Source: Gordonibacter sp034932485 (GTDB lineage: Bacteria > Actinomycetota > Coriobacteriia > Coriobacteriales > Eggerthellaceae). Taken from it: a stretch of 64,000 bases of DNA. The position numbers were made by a program, and so were the translations under genes. Positions 53,463-61,047 of this stretch are shown here, piece by piece (position 1 is the stretch's first letter; each line of letters begins with the position of its first letter). The stretch covers positions 1 through 64,000 of the forward strand of contig JAYFOQ010000005.1 of NCBI GenBank assembly GCA_034932485.1. Direction: 5' to 3'. The notes beneath the pieces were generated by a model that was given only the letters and a program-made list of their open reading frames with translations, did not search any database and was not told where the DNA came from.

Positions 53463-53904
53463 GATATCCCTCCATTTGTTTCCCTAGGCTAACAAATAAT
53501 AGCGGACGACCGCACAAAAGTAAACCTTAGAAAACTTTTACGTAGAAGCACGACTATGGACCGAGCGCTAAGACCGAGATCGGGCACGGCATCCGAGACT
53601 GGGCAAGAGGTGGTATAAGAGGTGGGATAAGATATCCGAAACTACGGCCCGTCCGTTTGCTTTGGGACAAAAGCGTGCCCATTCTTTATCCCCCGTTAAA
53701 GATAACCGCGTCGTCAAGTCTTTGAGCAGGCACTTTATAAGACGTGCCGAGGAGGTTGGTCTACACGTGCCCAAAATCTATAGAATCGAAGCCTTTCTGT
53801 CCATAACTAGTGCCTATTGAAGATCATGATCCCATATCCCCATTCGAGTGACCACACCCACCTTATCTTCGCTTCCCCCAACGTTTATCTTACTCCCATT
53901 CTCG
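53463..53904. other. Gene-free stretch with repeat copy 3
   Basis: About 440 bases between divergent genes. It contains copy 3 of the dispersed repeat in inverted orientation (about 53636-53806) and, beside it, a short 12-base direct repeat (AAGAGGTGGTAT/AAGAGGTGGGAT near 53605-53628). The right end leads into the MarR promoter. No supported gene. Confidence 0.6.
53636..53806 (-). repeat. Dispersed intergenic repeat, copy 3 (inverted)
   Basis: Read on the minus strand it shows the same block order as copies 1 and 2: TTATGGACAG (near 53803), CTTCGATTCTATAGATTTT (about 53773-53791), then GGGGGATAAAGAATGGGCACG followed by CTTTTGTCCCAA (53663-53694). It is the most diverged and shortest of the three. 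Confidence 0.72.
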
Positions 53905-53933
53905 TTGACATTACTTTGACATCAAAGTATACT
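53905..53933 (+). promoter_or_regulatory. Consensus promoter overlapped by a MarR-type operator
   Basis: TTGACA (53905-53910) and TATACT (53928-53933) are 17 bases apart. Inside them lies the perfect palindrome TACTTTGA-CA-TCAAAGTA (53912-53929), typical in size and symmetry for a MarR dimer. It stands 37 bases before the marR-like gene and implies autorepression of the operon. Confidence 0.83.
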
Positions 53934-53969
53934 AACCCCCGCTTCACCCTCGAAGAAAGGAGCGCACCC

Positions 53970-54413
53970 TTGCAAGACACGGTCAATCAGCTCTCACGCA
54001 CTCTGGCATTGGCCAACCGATTCCTTATCGCACGCCTTGAACAGCAGGGACTTGTGGGAATAGCGCCATCCCATGGCGATATTCTTGTTCAACTTTTCGC
54101 CCACGACGAATTACCCATGAGCGACTTAGCCCAGCGCATCGACCGAGACCCCTCCACCGTAACGGCCCTCATAAAAAAACTTGCGGCCGCAGGCTATGTA
54201 ACTACATCAAAGCTCAACGACGACAAACGCATTACCCTCGTGTCACTCACCCCCAAAGGTCAACAACTACAACCAGCCTTCGAAAGCATTTCGAACGATC
54301 TCTGCGAAATCCAAGTGCGCGGCATCGAGGAAAACGACCTCACCACCCTCAATAACGTCTTGCGCACTATGCAAGACAATTTCAAAACAGCACTGGAAGG
54401 AGAACGTGCATGA
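53970..54413 (+). CDS. MarR-family transcriptional regulator
   Basis: A 147-residue winged-helix repressor: LPMSDLAQRIDRDPSTVTAL (recognition helices, about residues 50-69) and a wing at SKLNDDKRITLVSLTPKG. A TTG at 53970 with AAGGAG seven bases upstream gives the normal MarR length. An ATG at 53817 is in frame, but it would place the promoter and operator inside the gene. It is first in an operon with an amino-acid importer and overlaps the next gene by four bases. The ligand is unknown; the transported substrate or the product of the operon is a reasonable guess. Confidence 0.86.
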   Translation: MQDTVNQLSRTLALANRFLIARLEQQGLVGIAPSHGDILVQLFAHDELPMSDLAQRIDRDPSTVTALIKKLAAAGYVTTSKLNDDKRITLVSLTPKGQQLQPAFESISNDLCEIQVRGIEENDLTTLNNVLRTMQDNFKTALEGERA

Positions 54414-55267
54414 GTGTCACACTCAAACATTTAAAGGGGGCACTTGTTGTAGTAGCGTTTGTTGCAACAGCGCTTATGTGCCTAAGCGGTTGCTCCTCAA
54501 ATGAGCCTGCCACCTCAGACCAAAGCGCCTCAACAAACGGCAGCAGAACTCTCACCGTAGGTATGGAATTAGCTTATCCTCCCTTTGAAACCAAGGATAA
54601 CGCAGGCGAGCCGAGTGGCGTTTCCGTCGACCTTATGAAAGACTTCGGCGCGGCATACGGCTACGACGTCCGTATTGAAAATACTGCATTCGACGGGCTT
54701 ATCCCCTCCGTGCAAACCGGTAAAGTGAACTGCGTCATAAGCTCTATCACCATTACCGACACTCGCAAAGAACAGGTCGCTTTCAGTAGCCCCTACGCAG
54801 AAGCTCAACTTGCCATCCTTGCGAACGCAAAATCCAACATTGCCACCATTGACGATCTCAATCAAGCAGGTAAAAAGGTGGCAGTAAAAACCGGTTCTAC
54901 GGGAGATGTGTATGCTACAAAAAATCTCACGAATGCCGAAATTGTACGCTTAGCCGACGAGAGCGCATGCGTCACCGAGGTAGTACAGGGCAAGTCAGAT
55001 GGGTTCCTTTATGACCAACTTACTATCTATCGCAATAACCAGAAAAATCCCGATACCACCAAAGCAGTATTCATCCCCTTTCAAGACCCTGAGTCTTGGG
55101 GAGTTGCCGTTAAAAAGGGCAACGACGAGCTACTAAAACAACTGAACGAGTTCATTGCCGCTTCCAAGGAAAACGGCGAGTTCGACCGTCTGACCGAAAA
55201 GCATCTTGCTGCCGAAAAGGCATCCTTTGACGAACTCGGCTTTAAGTGGTTCTTTGACTTTGCTTAA
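54410..55267 (+). CDS. Amino-acid-binding lipoprotein of an ABC importer (SBP family 3)
   Basis: A 285-residue protein with a lipoprotein signal (MCLSGCSS, Cys28). The family-3 fold is shown by VGMELAYPPFETKDNAG, FDGLIPSVQTGKVNCVISSI and TITDTRKEQVAFSSPYAEAQ. The Arg in TDTR is the usual ligand for the amino-acid carboxylate. The exact amino acid cannot be told from sequence. The ATG overlaps the marR stop (ATGA). The permease and ATPase genes follow. Confidence 0.92.
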   Translation: MSVTLKHLKGALVVVAFVATALMCLSGCSSNEPATSDQSASTNGSRTLTVGMELAYPPFETKDNAGEPSGVSVDLMKDFGAAYGYDVRIENTAFDGLIPSVQTGKVNCVISSITITDTRKEQVAFSSPYAEAQLAILANAKSNIATIDDLNQAGKKVAVKTGSTGDVYATKNLTNAEIVRLADESACVTEVVQGKSDGFLYDQLTIYRNNQKNPDTTKAVFIPFQDPESWGVAVKKGNDELLKQLNEFIAASKENGEFDRLTEKHLAAEKASFDELGFKWFFDFA

Positions 55268-55385
55268 CCTCACCACATTTTTTACGAGAAGTCTCCCGCA
55301 ATCCAGCTTCTATGAGAGGCAGCCTTGCAAACAAAACTGTCCCCCAAACAAGGCCACCCCTCAATCCACTCAAGAAAGGCACGTT

Positions 55386-56183
55386 GTGAAAGCTCTTTCT
55401 ACTCTCGCTAACTTTTTCATGACTCAGACAAAACAGCCAGCATCATGGGGAAAAGGACTTGCGAACTACCTCTTAGTCTGTCTTGTAGTTGTTGCGCTTT
55501 TCTGGGTATCACTCGGCATGGCAGGCATTACCCTGAACTTCGATTTCGTAACACAATACCGCACGCGCATCCTTGACGGCTTTCTGCTAACCATTGAGTT
55601 ATCCGCAGCAAGCCTCGTGATTAGCCTCGTCATCGGGCTTCCCGTGGCCGTGGGACAGAGCTGCCGCATTTTACCCGTGCGCTACCTATGCGACCTCTAC
55701 GTGAAAATTGTGCGCGGCACTCCCCTATTGGCGCAAATCTACCTGTTTTACTACATCATCGGCACAGCCTGGGGCATTGACAATAAGGTGGTAGCCGGCA
55801 TCATTATTCTGTCGGTTTTCGCCGGTGCCTATATTGCCGAAATTGTACGCGGTAGCCTACTCTCCCTCGATGTAAGTCAACTGGAAGCAGCTGATGCGGT
55901 GGGGTTCACGCGGTGGCAGAAAATCCGCCATGTGATTGTTCCTCAGTTGATCGCACGCACCCTGCCCGCCCTCACTGGCCAATTCGCCACCATCGTGAAG
56001 GACTCGTCGCTTCTGTCCGTCATTGCCGTTATTGAGCTTACGCAAGTCATGCGTGAAATTAGCGCTACCAACTTCAACCTGTTTGGCTGCTTCATGCTGC
56101 TGGGAGCCCTCTATCTGTGCCTAACACTTCCTATCATGTTCGTCAGCCGCTTTTTTGAAAAGAGGCTCACCTATGCACATTAA
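55386..56183 (+). CDS. Amino-acid ABC importer permease
   Basis: A 265-residue HisM/GlnP-type permease with about five helices. It has FLLTIELSAASLVISLVIG at the start of the domain, VRGTPLLAQIYLFYY and the EAA loop EAADAVGFTRWQKIRHVIVP. The frame is open from 55206, but a GTG at 55386 with AGAAAGG seven bases upstream gives a normal protein; the upstream part overlaps the binding-protein gene. A 118-base gap to the previous gene has no clear hairpin. Confidence 0.9.
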   Translation: MKALSTLANFFMTQTKQPASWGKGLANYLLVCLVVVALFWVSLGMAGITLNFDFVTQYRTRILDGFLLTIELSAASLVISLVIGLPVAVGQSCRILPVRYLCDLYVKIVRGTPLLAQIYLFYYIIGTAWGIDNKVVAGIIILSVFAGAYIAEIVRGSLLSLDVSQLEAADAVGFTRWQKIRHVIVPQLIARTLPALTGQFATIVKDSSLLSVIAVIELTQVMREISATNFNLFGCFMLLGALYLCLTLPIMFVSRFFEKRLTYAH

Positions 56184-56907
56184 AATAGAGAAGCTTTCCA
56201 AACAATTCGAAGGCACAGAAGTTCTACGCGGTATCAACTTCGATGACAACGTATCGACGCTTGCCATTATTGGCCCCTCTGGTGGGGGAAAATCTACCCT
56301 GTTGCGCATCGTCGGAGGACTGTTGACTCCCACCAGTGGCACGGTTTCGCTTGATGGCGCAACCATTGATTACACTCCGCGTACGCTACCCAACTATCGC
56401 GCACAATTAGGGTTCGTGTTCCAAAACAGCGGACTGTTCCACCACCTCACCGCCCTTGAAAACATCGCGTTACCCCTGCGTGTCGTCCACGGCTATACCT
56501 CATATCAAGCAGAAGAACGTGCGGCCGAACTCCTTGTTCATTTTGGGCTCGACACCGAAAGAAGCAAGCATCCAGCGCAACTTTCCGGAGGCCAACAACA
56601 ACGTGTCGCCATTGCACGCGCGGTGGCAGCGCGTCCGAAAATGCTGCTTCTGGATGAACCCACCAGCGCCCTCGACCCCGAATTCACCAACGACGTACTC
56701 GACACCATTCACAGCCTCAAAGAAACCGGGACGCGTTTCATCGTGGTCACCCACGAGATGGGCTTTGCTCGCCACGCTTGCGACAAAGTGGCCTTCCTTC
56801 ACGGAGGCTCGCTTCTGGAATACGGCGATAGTACACGGCTATTCGACCATCCCGAAACGCCTGAGCTCCAGCGATTCCTCAGCAAGCTTTTGGAATGGAG
56901 CATCTAG
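56173..56907 (+). CDS. Amino-acid ABC importer ATPase
   Basis: A 244-residue GlnQ/HisP-type ATPase. It has Walker A IGPSGGGKSTLLR, Q-loop FVFQNSGLFHHLTALENI, signature LSGGQQQRVAIARAV, Walker B LLLDEPTSALDPE and VVTHEMGFARHAC. The ATG at 56173 has AGAGG upstream and overlaps the permease gene by 11 bases; an earlier ATG at 56155 adds six residues. It completes the three-part importer. Confidence 0.93.
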   Translation: MHIKIEKLSKQFEGTEVLRGINFDDNVSTLAIIGPSGGGKSTLLRIVGGLLTPTSGTVSLDGATIDYTPRTLPNYRAQLGFVFQNSGLFHHLTALENIALPLRVVHGYTSYQAEERAAELLVHFGLDTERSKHPAQLSGGQQQRVAIARAVAARPKMLLLDEPTSALDPEFTNDVLDTIHSLKETGTRFIVVTHEMGFARHACDKVAFLHGGSLLEYGDSTRLFDHPETPELQRFLSKLLEWSI

Positions 56908-57806
56908 TGATTGGCATTTTGTTTGAGTCCAATGAATGGTCCGACCATAAACTCCTAGCCGAAATTGAGGCTTGTGGTGTTCCCTCGCGCCTAATCAATA
57001 TGGAAGACGCTGCGGCCGAGACAGAGGCACTCGCTTGTGATTTATTAGTGAGCCGCGTATTCGCAAGTGCTCAATTCCGCAACCACCAGGCGTCGCTTGA
57101 CCGCATGCCCTACATTATTGAAGCTGCTGAACAGTTAGGCATTCCTCTCATCAACCCGGGTCGTGCGCACTTTTTCGAAACCGACAAGCACCTCGCAACG
57201 AAAATTCTAGCCAGCGCAGGCTTCGTCACGCCAGCACTCTATGCCTGTGCACTACCAAGCAATCTCAACCCGACAGTATTTGTTTATCCTTGCATCATTA
57301 AACCAAACTGTGGGGGCCGCACCACCTACACCACAATCGCGCACAACGAGACCGAGGCACGCCTTTTCTTAACCGGCGCACCCTCTATCAACTTTATCGT
57401 GGAGGAATACGTGATCCCTACGCGACAATTTCTCACTCGTATCGAAGTGGTAGATAGCGTCTGCGCGCTTATGGTGAAACGCAGCATTGCCGCGTGTGGG
57501 CTTTCAGCCTATCACTTGGGATCAACCTATCAAATCTACCAAAATTGCAGCGATGAAGTCAAAACCGCCGCAGAGGGTGCAGCCAGAACGCTTTCTATCG
57601 AGTTTGGTAGTTTCGATATTATTGAAAGCGACCACGGAGCATGCATCATTGACGCAAACTCTGTCTCTAATGTTTCTGTCGATTGTACCGAATTATTCAA
57701 GCTTGATCTGATGAAAGCACACGCGCAAGCCATCGCAAGACGTCATCACCTATTACGGAGTACCCCCAAGCGCGCACGCATCATCCCCTTACCAGCAAAC
57801 CAGTAA
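56907..57806 (+). CDS. ATP-grasp family ligase of unknown substrate
   Basis: A 299-residue protein of the RimK-like ATP-grasp type. It has an N-terminal Rossmann-like lobe (GILFESNEWSDHKLLAEIEA), the central GIPLINPGRAHFFETDKHLA and ATP-lobe motifs YPCIIKPNCGGRTTYTTIA and FIVEEYVIPTRQFLTRIEVV. The C-terminal metal site is FDIIESDHGACIIDANSVSN. Such enzymes join a carboxylate to an amine or thiol, often an amino acid. The GTG at 56907 shares a base with the ATPase stop and has GGAATGGAG six bases upstream; an ATG 12 bases earlier lacks a site. Coupling to an amino-acid importer suggests the imported amino acid is its substrate, but that is inference. Confidence 0.82.
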   Translation: MIGILFESNEWSDHKLLAEIEACGVPSRLINMEDAAAETEALACDLLVSRVFASAQFRNHQASLDRMPYIIEAAEQLGIPLINPGRAHFFETDKHLATKILASAGFVTPALYACALPSNLNPTVFVYPCIIKPNCGGRTTYTTIAHNETEARLFLTGAPSINFIVEEYVIPTRQFLTRIEVVDSVCALMVKRSIAACGLSAYHLGSTYQIYQNCSDEVKTAAEGAARTLSIEFGSFDIIESDHGACIIDANSVSNVSVDCTELFKLDLMKAHAQAIARRHHLLRSTPKRARIIPLPANQ

Positions 57807-57825
57807 ACCACGAGAGGAACCTTCA

Positions 57826-58506
57826 ATGCTTACCATCGAAGAGGTATATCGTAATTTTGACGAAATTGGTTGTTGTAGTTTCTCTACCCTCGACAGTGAA
57901 GGCAGTCTTGAATCTCGCATTGCGCATTTCTTCGCTTTCGATAGCGAAGGACTCTACTTGCGCACGATGTCTGAAAAACCATTTTATCGCCAACTCAAAT
58001 GCGGCGGCAAGCTTAGCGTAGCTGGCGAGCGCACGCTCGGTAAAGTCGTGTTCGACGAGAACAACTTACCGCTCTTTCAGCCCGGCATACAAATGCGCGT
58101 ATCGGGCGACGTACGCGAAATTTCTTTAGAGGAGGTACAAGCCAAAGCTCCGCACGATCGAAACTTTAACGTAGCTATCCACGACATTGTCAAGTACCCC
58201 GAAACACGGGTATTTGTACTACACCGTTTCCACGGCGAGCGTTACGATTACGACTTCGCAATGGTCAACCGCGACCACAAGATTTACCGGGAACGCTTCG
58301 CATTCGGTGGCGACACCTTCGAAGTACCCGGCTTTTCCATCAGCGACAACTGCATCGCATGCGGCACCTGCCTCGACACCTGCACATTTAAAGCCCTCAC
58401 TCCCGGCAAGCCCTACACCATACGAGGCGAACGCTGCGATGAATGCGGTAACTGTTTTCACGTATGCCCCACCGGTGCCGTGCTAGGCAAAGGCTGCAAC
58501 GTTTAA
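57826..58506 (+). CDS. FMN-binding split-barrel protein with C-terminal two-[4Fe-4S] ferredoxin domain
   Basis: A 226-residue fusion. Residues ~1-150 resemble the pyridoxamine-5'-phosphate-oxidase-like split barrel that binds FMN (YLRTMSEKPFYRQLKCGGKL). Residues ~170-222 carry two ferredoxin motifs, CIACGTCLDTC and CDECGNCFHVCP. It should pass electrons between clusters and flavin in the cytoplasm. Similar proteins are common in anaerobes without a firm function. It follows the ATP-grasp gene by 19 bases with a GAGAGG ribosome site, as last gene of the MarR operon. Confidence 0.85.
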   Translation: MLTIEEVYRNFDEIGCCSFSTLDSEGSLESRIAHFFAFDSEGLYLRTMSEKPFYRQLKCGGKLSVAGERTLGKVVFDENNLPLFQPGIQMRVSGDVREISLEEVQAKAPHDRNFNVAIHDIVKYPETRVFVLHRFHGERYDYDFAMVNRDHKIYRERFAFGGDTFEVPGFSISDNCIACGTCLDTCTFKALTPGKPYTIRGERCDECGNCFHVCPTGAVLGKGCNV

Positions 58507-58629
58507 ATCGTCAGCACAGCCCAATCTTAAACAAACCTTTTGCTGCATCTCCTCATCATATGACCATTCGCACAAACGCCGAAACAGCGCTAAAATAAAC
58601 GCATCGCGTGTCTCAGAAAGGCGGGTTCC

Positions 58630-59508
58630 ATGGATGTTATTCGGGAATACAACACAGACCAGCTGGTTGCACTCTTACCCCTACCCGCCGACGATGCCAA
58701 CAAGTATACTCGCGGTATGCTTACCGCCCTTGTTGGCAGTGCACGCTACCCCGGTGCCGCCTGTCTGGCCGCCTATGCGAGTCAGCGCATGGGAGCGGGC
58801 TACACCGAAGTGCTCACCGACCCCCAAGTAGTAAGCATCGTGCACGCCTGGCGCCCCTCTCTCGTCGCACGACCTTGGAACGACCAGAGCAGTATTGCGG
58901 CACCGACAACCCCCAGCAAACCACGCGCATGTATCATTGGCAGCGGGTTTGAGAGCAACGACTCAGCCACCGAAGCCTTGGTTCATTATGTACTAAAACA
59001 TGCGCCTATGCCCGTACTGGTCGACGGCGGCGGTTTAGGAGCGCTTGCCTCGAAGAAGAGTCAACGTTTGCTTAAGAGGCGCTTTCTTAACGGCTGGGAT
59101 ACCATTATCACTCCCCATGGCGGTGAAGCTGCACGTCTTGCGCACAGCTTAGATTTACCAACAGACAATCAAGCCGAGTTATCTCGACTGATCGCACTCG
59201 CCTTTGGCGTCACTGCTGTAATAAAAGGTGCCGACACCTATCTGTCGGATGGTGAAGAGGTCGTACGCATGACTCACGGCACAGCCGCTCTAGCCAAGGC
59301 AGGAACGGGAGATGTTCTTGCTGGCATGATGGGGGCATTGCTGGCTCAGGGCATCGCACCCCTTGATGCCGCCGTCCTCGGTACCGATTTACATGCCCGC
59401 GCAGGCCGCATCGCCGCCTCGCAACTCTCAATCATCGCCGTAACAGCCGAAGACATTATCGAGTGCATTCCGGCTGCCATAGCCGAACTTGCAAGCGCCG
59501 AGAAGTAG
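58630..59508 (+). CDS. nnrD: ADP-dependent NAD(P)H-hydrate dehydratase NnrD
   Basis: A 292-residue ribokinase-fold enzyme that repairs hydrated NADH/NADPH. Family motifs are LTALVGSARYPGAACLAAYA, MGAGYTEVL, PVLVDGGGLGAL (the usual DADAL is GGGL here), TPHGGEAARL (TPHxGE motif) and the C-terminal KAGTGDVLAGMMGALLAQG with the catalytic Asp. It lacks the epimerase (NnrE) half found fused in many bacteria. It is convergent with acpS, five bases apart; these two genes are adjacent in many genomes. Confidence 0.9.
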   Translation: MDVIREYNTDQLVALLPLPADDANKYTRGMLTALVGSARYPGAACLAAYASQRMGAGYTEVLTDPQVVSIVHAWRPSLVARPWNDQSSIAAPTTPSKPRACIIGSGFESNDSATEALVHYVLKHAPMPVLVDGGGLGALASKKSQRLLKRRFLNGWDTIITPHGGEAARLAHSLDLPTDNQAELSRLIALAFGVTAVIKGADTYLSDGEEVVRMTHGTAALAKAGTGDVLAGMMGALLAQGIAPLDAAVLGTDLHARAGRIAASQLSIIAVTAEDIIECIPAAIAELASAEK

Positions 59509-59512
59509 GCGT

Positions 59513-60034
59513 CTAGCGAGATTCAGAGGTGGGCTTCGGCTCCAATTCGTCTAACATGCCACGCGCTTCTTTAAACTGCTTTGCCAATTCTTCCATAGGG
59601 TCAACGCGCTTTTCAGCCACACGCAAAGAATCTTCGGTAATAGCCATGGCGCAGGCTACCGCCTCGGTATGAGTAAACGACAGCGAGATAGGCAGCTCAC
59701 GCACACCCCGTTCGCGAGCAATTTCCTTCGCCCGACCAGAAAGAACGACGTAGGGTCGACCCTTCGCATTGCGGCGCACCTCAACATCGCGAACACTAAT
59801 GCCGCGAGAGAACCCTGTACCGAGGGCCTTTACCACGGCCTCCTTTGCCGCAAACCGTGTGGCAAAGTGAACCTCGGGAGCATTCGTGCTTTCACAGTAA
59901 GCGCGCTCGTCTTCTGAAAACACCCGCGCGGTAAAGTTGGGCGTACGCCCAAGAATCGCCTTCATGCGAGTAATTTCCACAATGTCCACGCCAAGGCCAA
60001 CGGCTCCCTCAACTGGCACGCTCGCTTCTTGCAT
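59513..60034 (-). CDS. acpS: Holo-acyl-carrier-protein synthase AcpS
   Basis: A 173-residue phosphopantetheinyl transferase that activates acyl carrier protein from CoA. The motifs are GLGVDIVEITRMK (metal-ligand Asp), FSEDERAYCE and RFAAKEAVVKALGTGF. The usual length is about 120-130; here the C-terminus extends by ~35 polar residues after FTHTEAVACAMAI. The ATG at 60034 follows a GGCGGA site; a TTG one codon upstream is also possible. Confidence 0.93.
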   Translation of the reverse strand: MQEASVPVEGAVGLGVDIVEITRMKAILGRTPNFTARVFSEDERAYCESTNAPEVHFATRFAAKEAVVKALGTGFSRGISVRDVEVRRNAKGRPYVVLSGRAKEIARERGVRELPISLSFTHTEAVACAMAITEDSLRVAEKRVDPMEELAKQFKEARGMLDELEPKPTSESR

Positions 60035-60142
60035 CAAACAATTCCGCCCTTCTCCTCCGTCAACATTTTTTGCGGCGATCCACAGAGCGTCGCGGTCGAT
60101 CGCGGGTCGGCCCGCGAGTGAGATAGTGAAACTCGTGAGATT

Positions 60143-60940
60143 TTATTCTAAGAGACCTGGCCGCGCGTTTGCATGACGAACGAAATCGCAAATGTGCTCA
60201 ATAAACGCATCTTTCGCCTGCCGTTCGTCATTGCTAGAACGAGAGAACGTCTCACAAAGCGCATGAGAGCTAGCAGCCTCATCATCTGGACGATTCTCGT
60301 CCACGAGATAATAAAGGGTAGTAGTAAGTACCATCCCTACGAGCGCTACTGCCTCAAATGCCACATCGATTTCCGGACGTATGTACCCCTCAACCTGGCC
60401 ACGCGTAAGCTGGCTTTCTATGAGATGCAAAAGCCGATGCTCGAATCCGCGCATATCACCTGACCACACGCGCCCCTCACGCCACAGCTCAGATACAAAA
60501 AAGCGGCCGAACGCCTTGTTTTCAAAAATGCGCGTAGCAAAAGCCTCGATCATACCCGTAAGAGCCTCAGGCGCATTCGAAGCTGTCTCAGAAATGCACT
60601 CAAACTCTCCGATAATCTGATCTATTCCCTCTTCGAGAATACTTTCTGCCATGGAAGCTTTACTCTTAAAGTGATAATACGCAACACCTTTCGACACACC
60701 AGCAGTCTCTACAATTTCATCCACCGTAGCAGCTGAGTATCCCTTTTCACCGATAACCGCCAGCGCAGCATCTAGTAGCTGTCGTCGCGTGACATCGGCT
60801 TTACCTCCACGCTTGGTCAACTTAGGAACAGCATTTTTTATGCCTTCGTCATTCAAGGTAACCTCAGATACGCGCGCGTTTTTCAAAAGCGCTCCACCAC
60901 GCCTCGTCCCCGTGCTCCCATCTTGCTTACCCCTTGCCAT
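60143..60940 (-). CDS. TetR-family transcriptional regulator
   Basis: A 265-residue regulator. The helix-turn-helix is at about residues 55-100 (AALAVIGEKGYSAATVDEIV, then GVSKGVAYYHFKSKASM). A long basic N-terminal extension of ~50 residues and a C-terminal ligand-binding domain flank it. The ATG at 60940 has the near-perfect GGAGGTGAT site; an ATG 45 bases earlier has none. It lies downstream of the YhgE/Pip gene on the same strand and probably controls that transporter-like unit. Confidence 0.88.
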   Translation of the reverse strand: MARGKQDGSTGTRRGGALLKNARVSEVTLNDEGIKNAVPKLTKRGGKADVTRRQLLDAALAVIGEKGYSAATVDEIVETAGVSKGVAYYHFKSKASMAESILEEGIDQIIGEFECISETASNAPEALTGMIEAFATRIFENKAFGRFFVSELWREGRVWSGDMRGFEHRLLHLIESQLTRGQVEGYIRPEIDVAFEAVALVGMVLTTTLYYLVDENRPDDEAASSHALCETFSRSSNDERQAKDAFIEHICDFVRHANARPGLLE

Positions 60941-61047
60941 TACATCACCTCCGCGATCCGGCGCACATGCGGCGGATCGCCTCATTATACGTTATTGGTA
61001 TCTTATGCGTGAGCAGCCGCCTTATTACAGCATCCAAGTCAGGAATA

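Noticed and set aside
36300..53806. Interpreting the three dispersed repeats as a CRISPR array or an insertion sequence
   Set aside because: Copies are kilobases apart with no regular spacers, no cas genes and no transposase frame.
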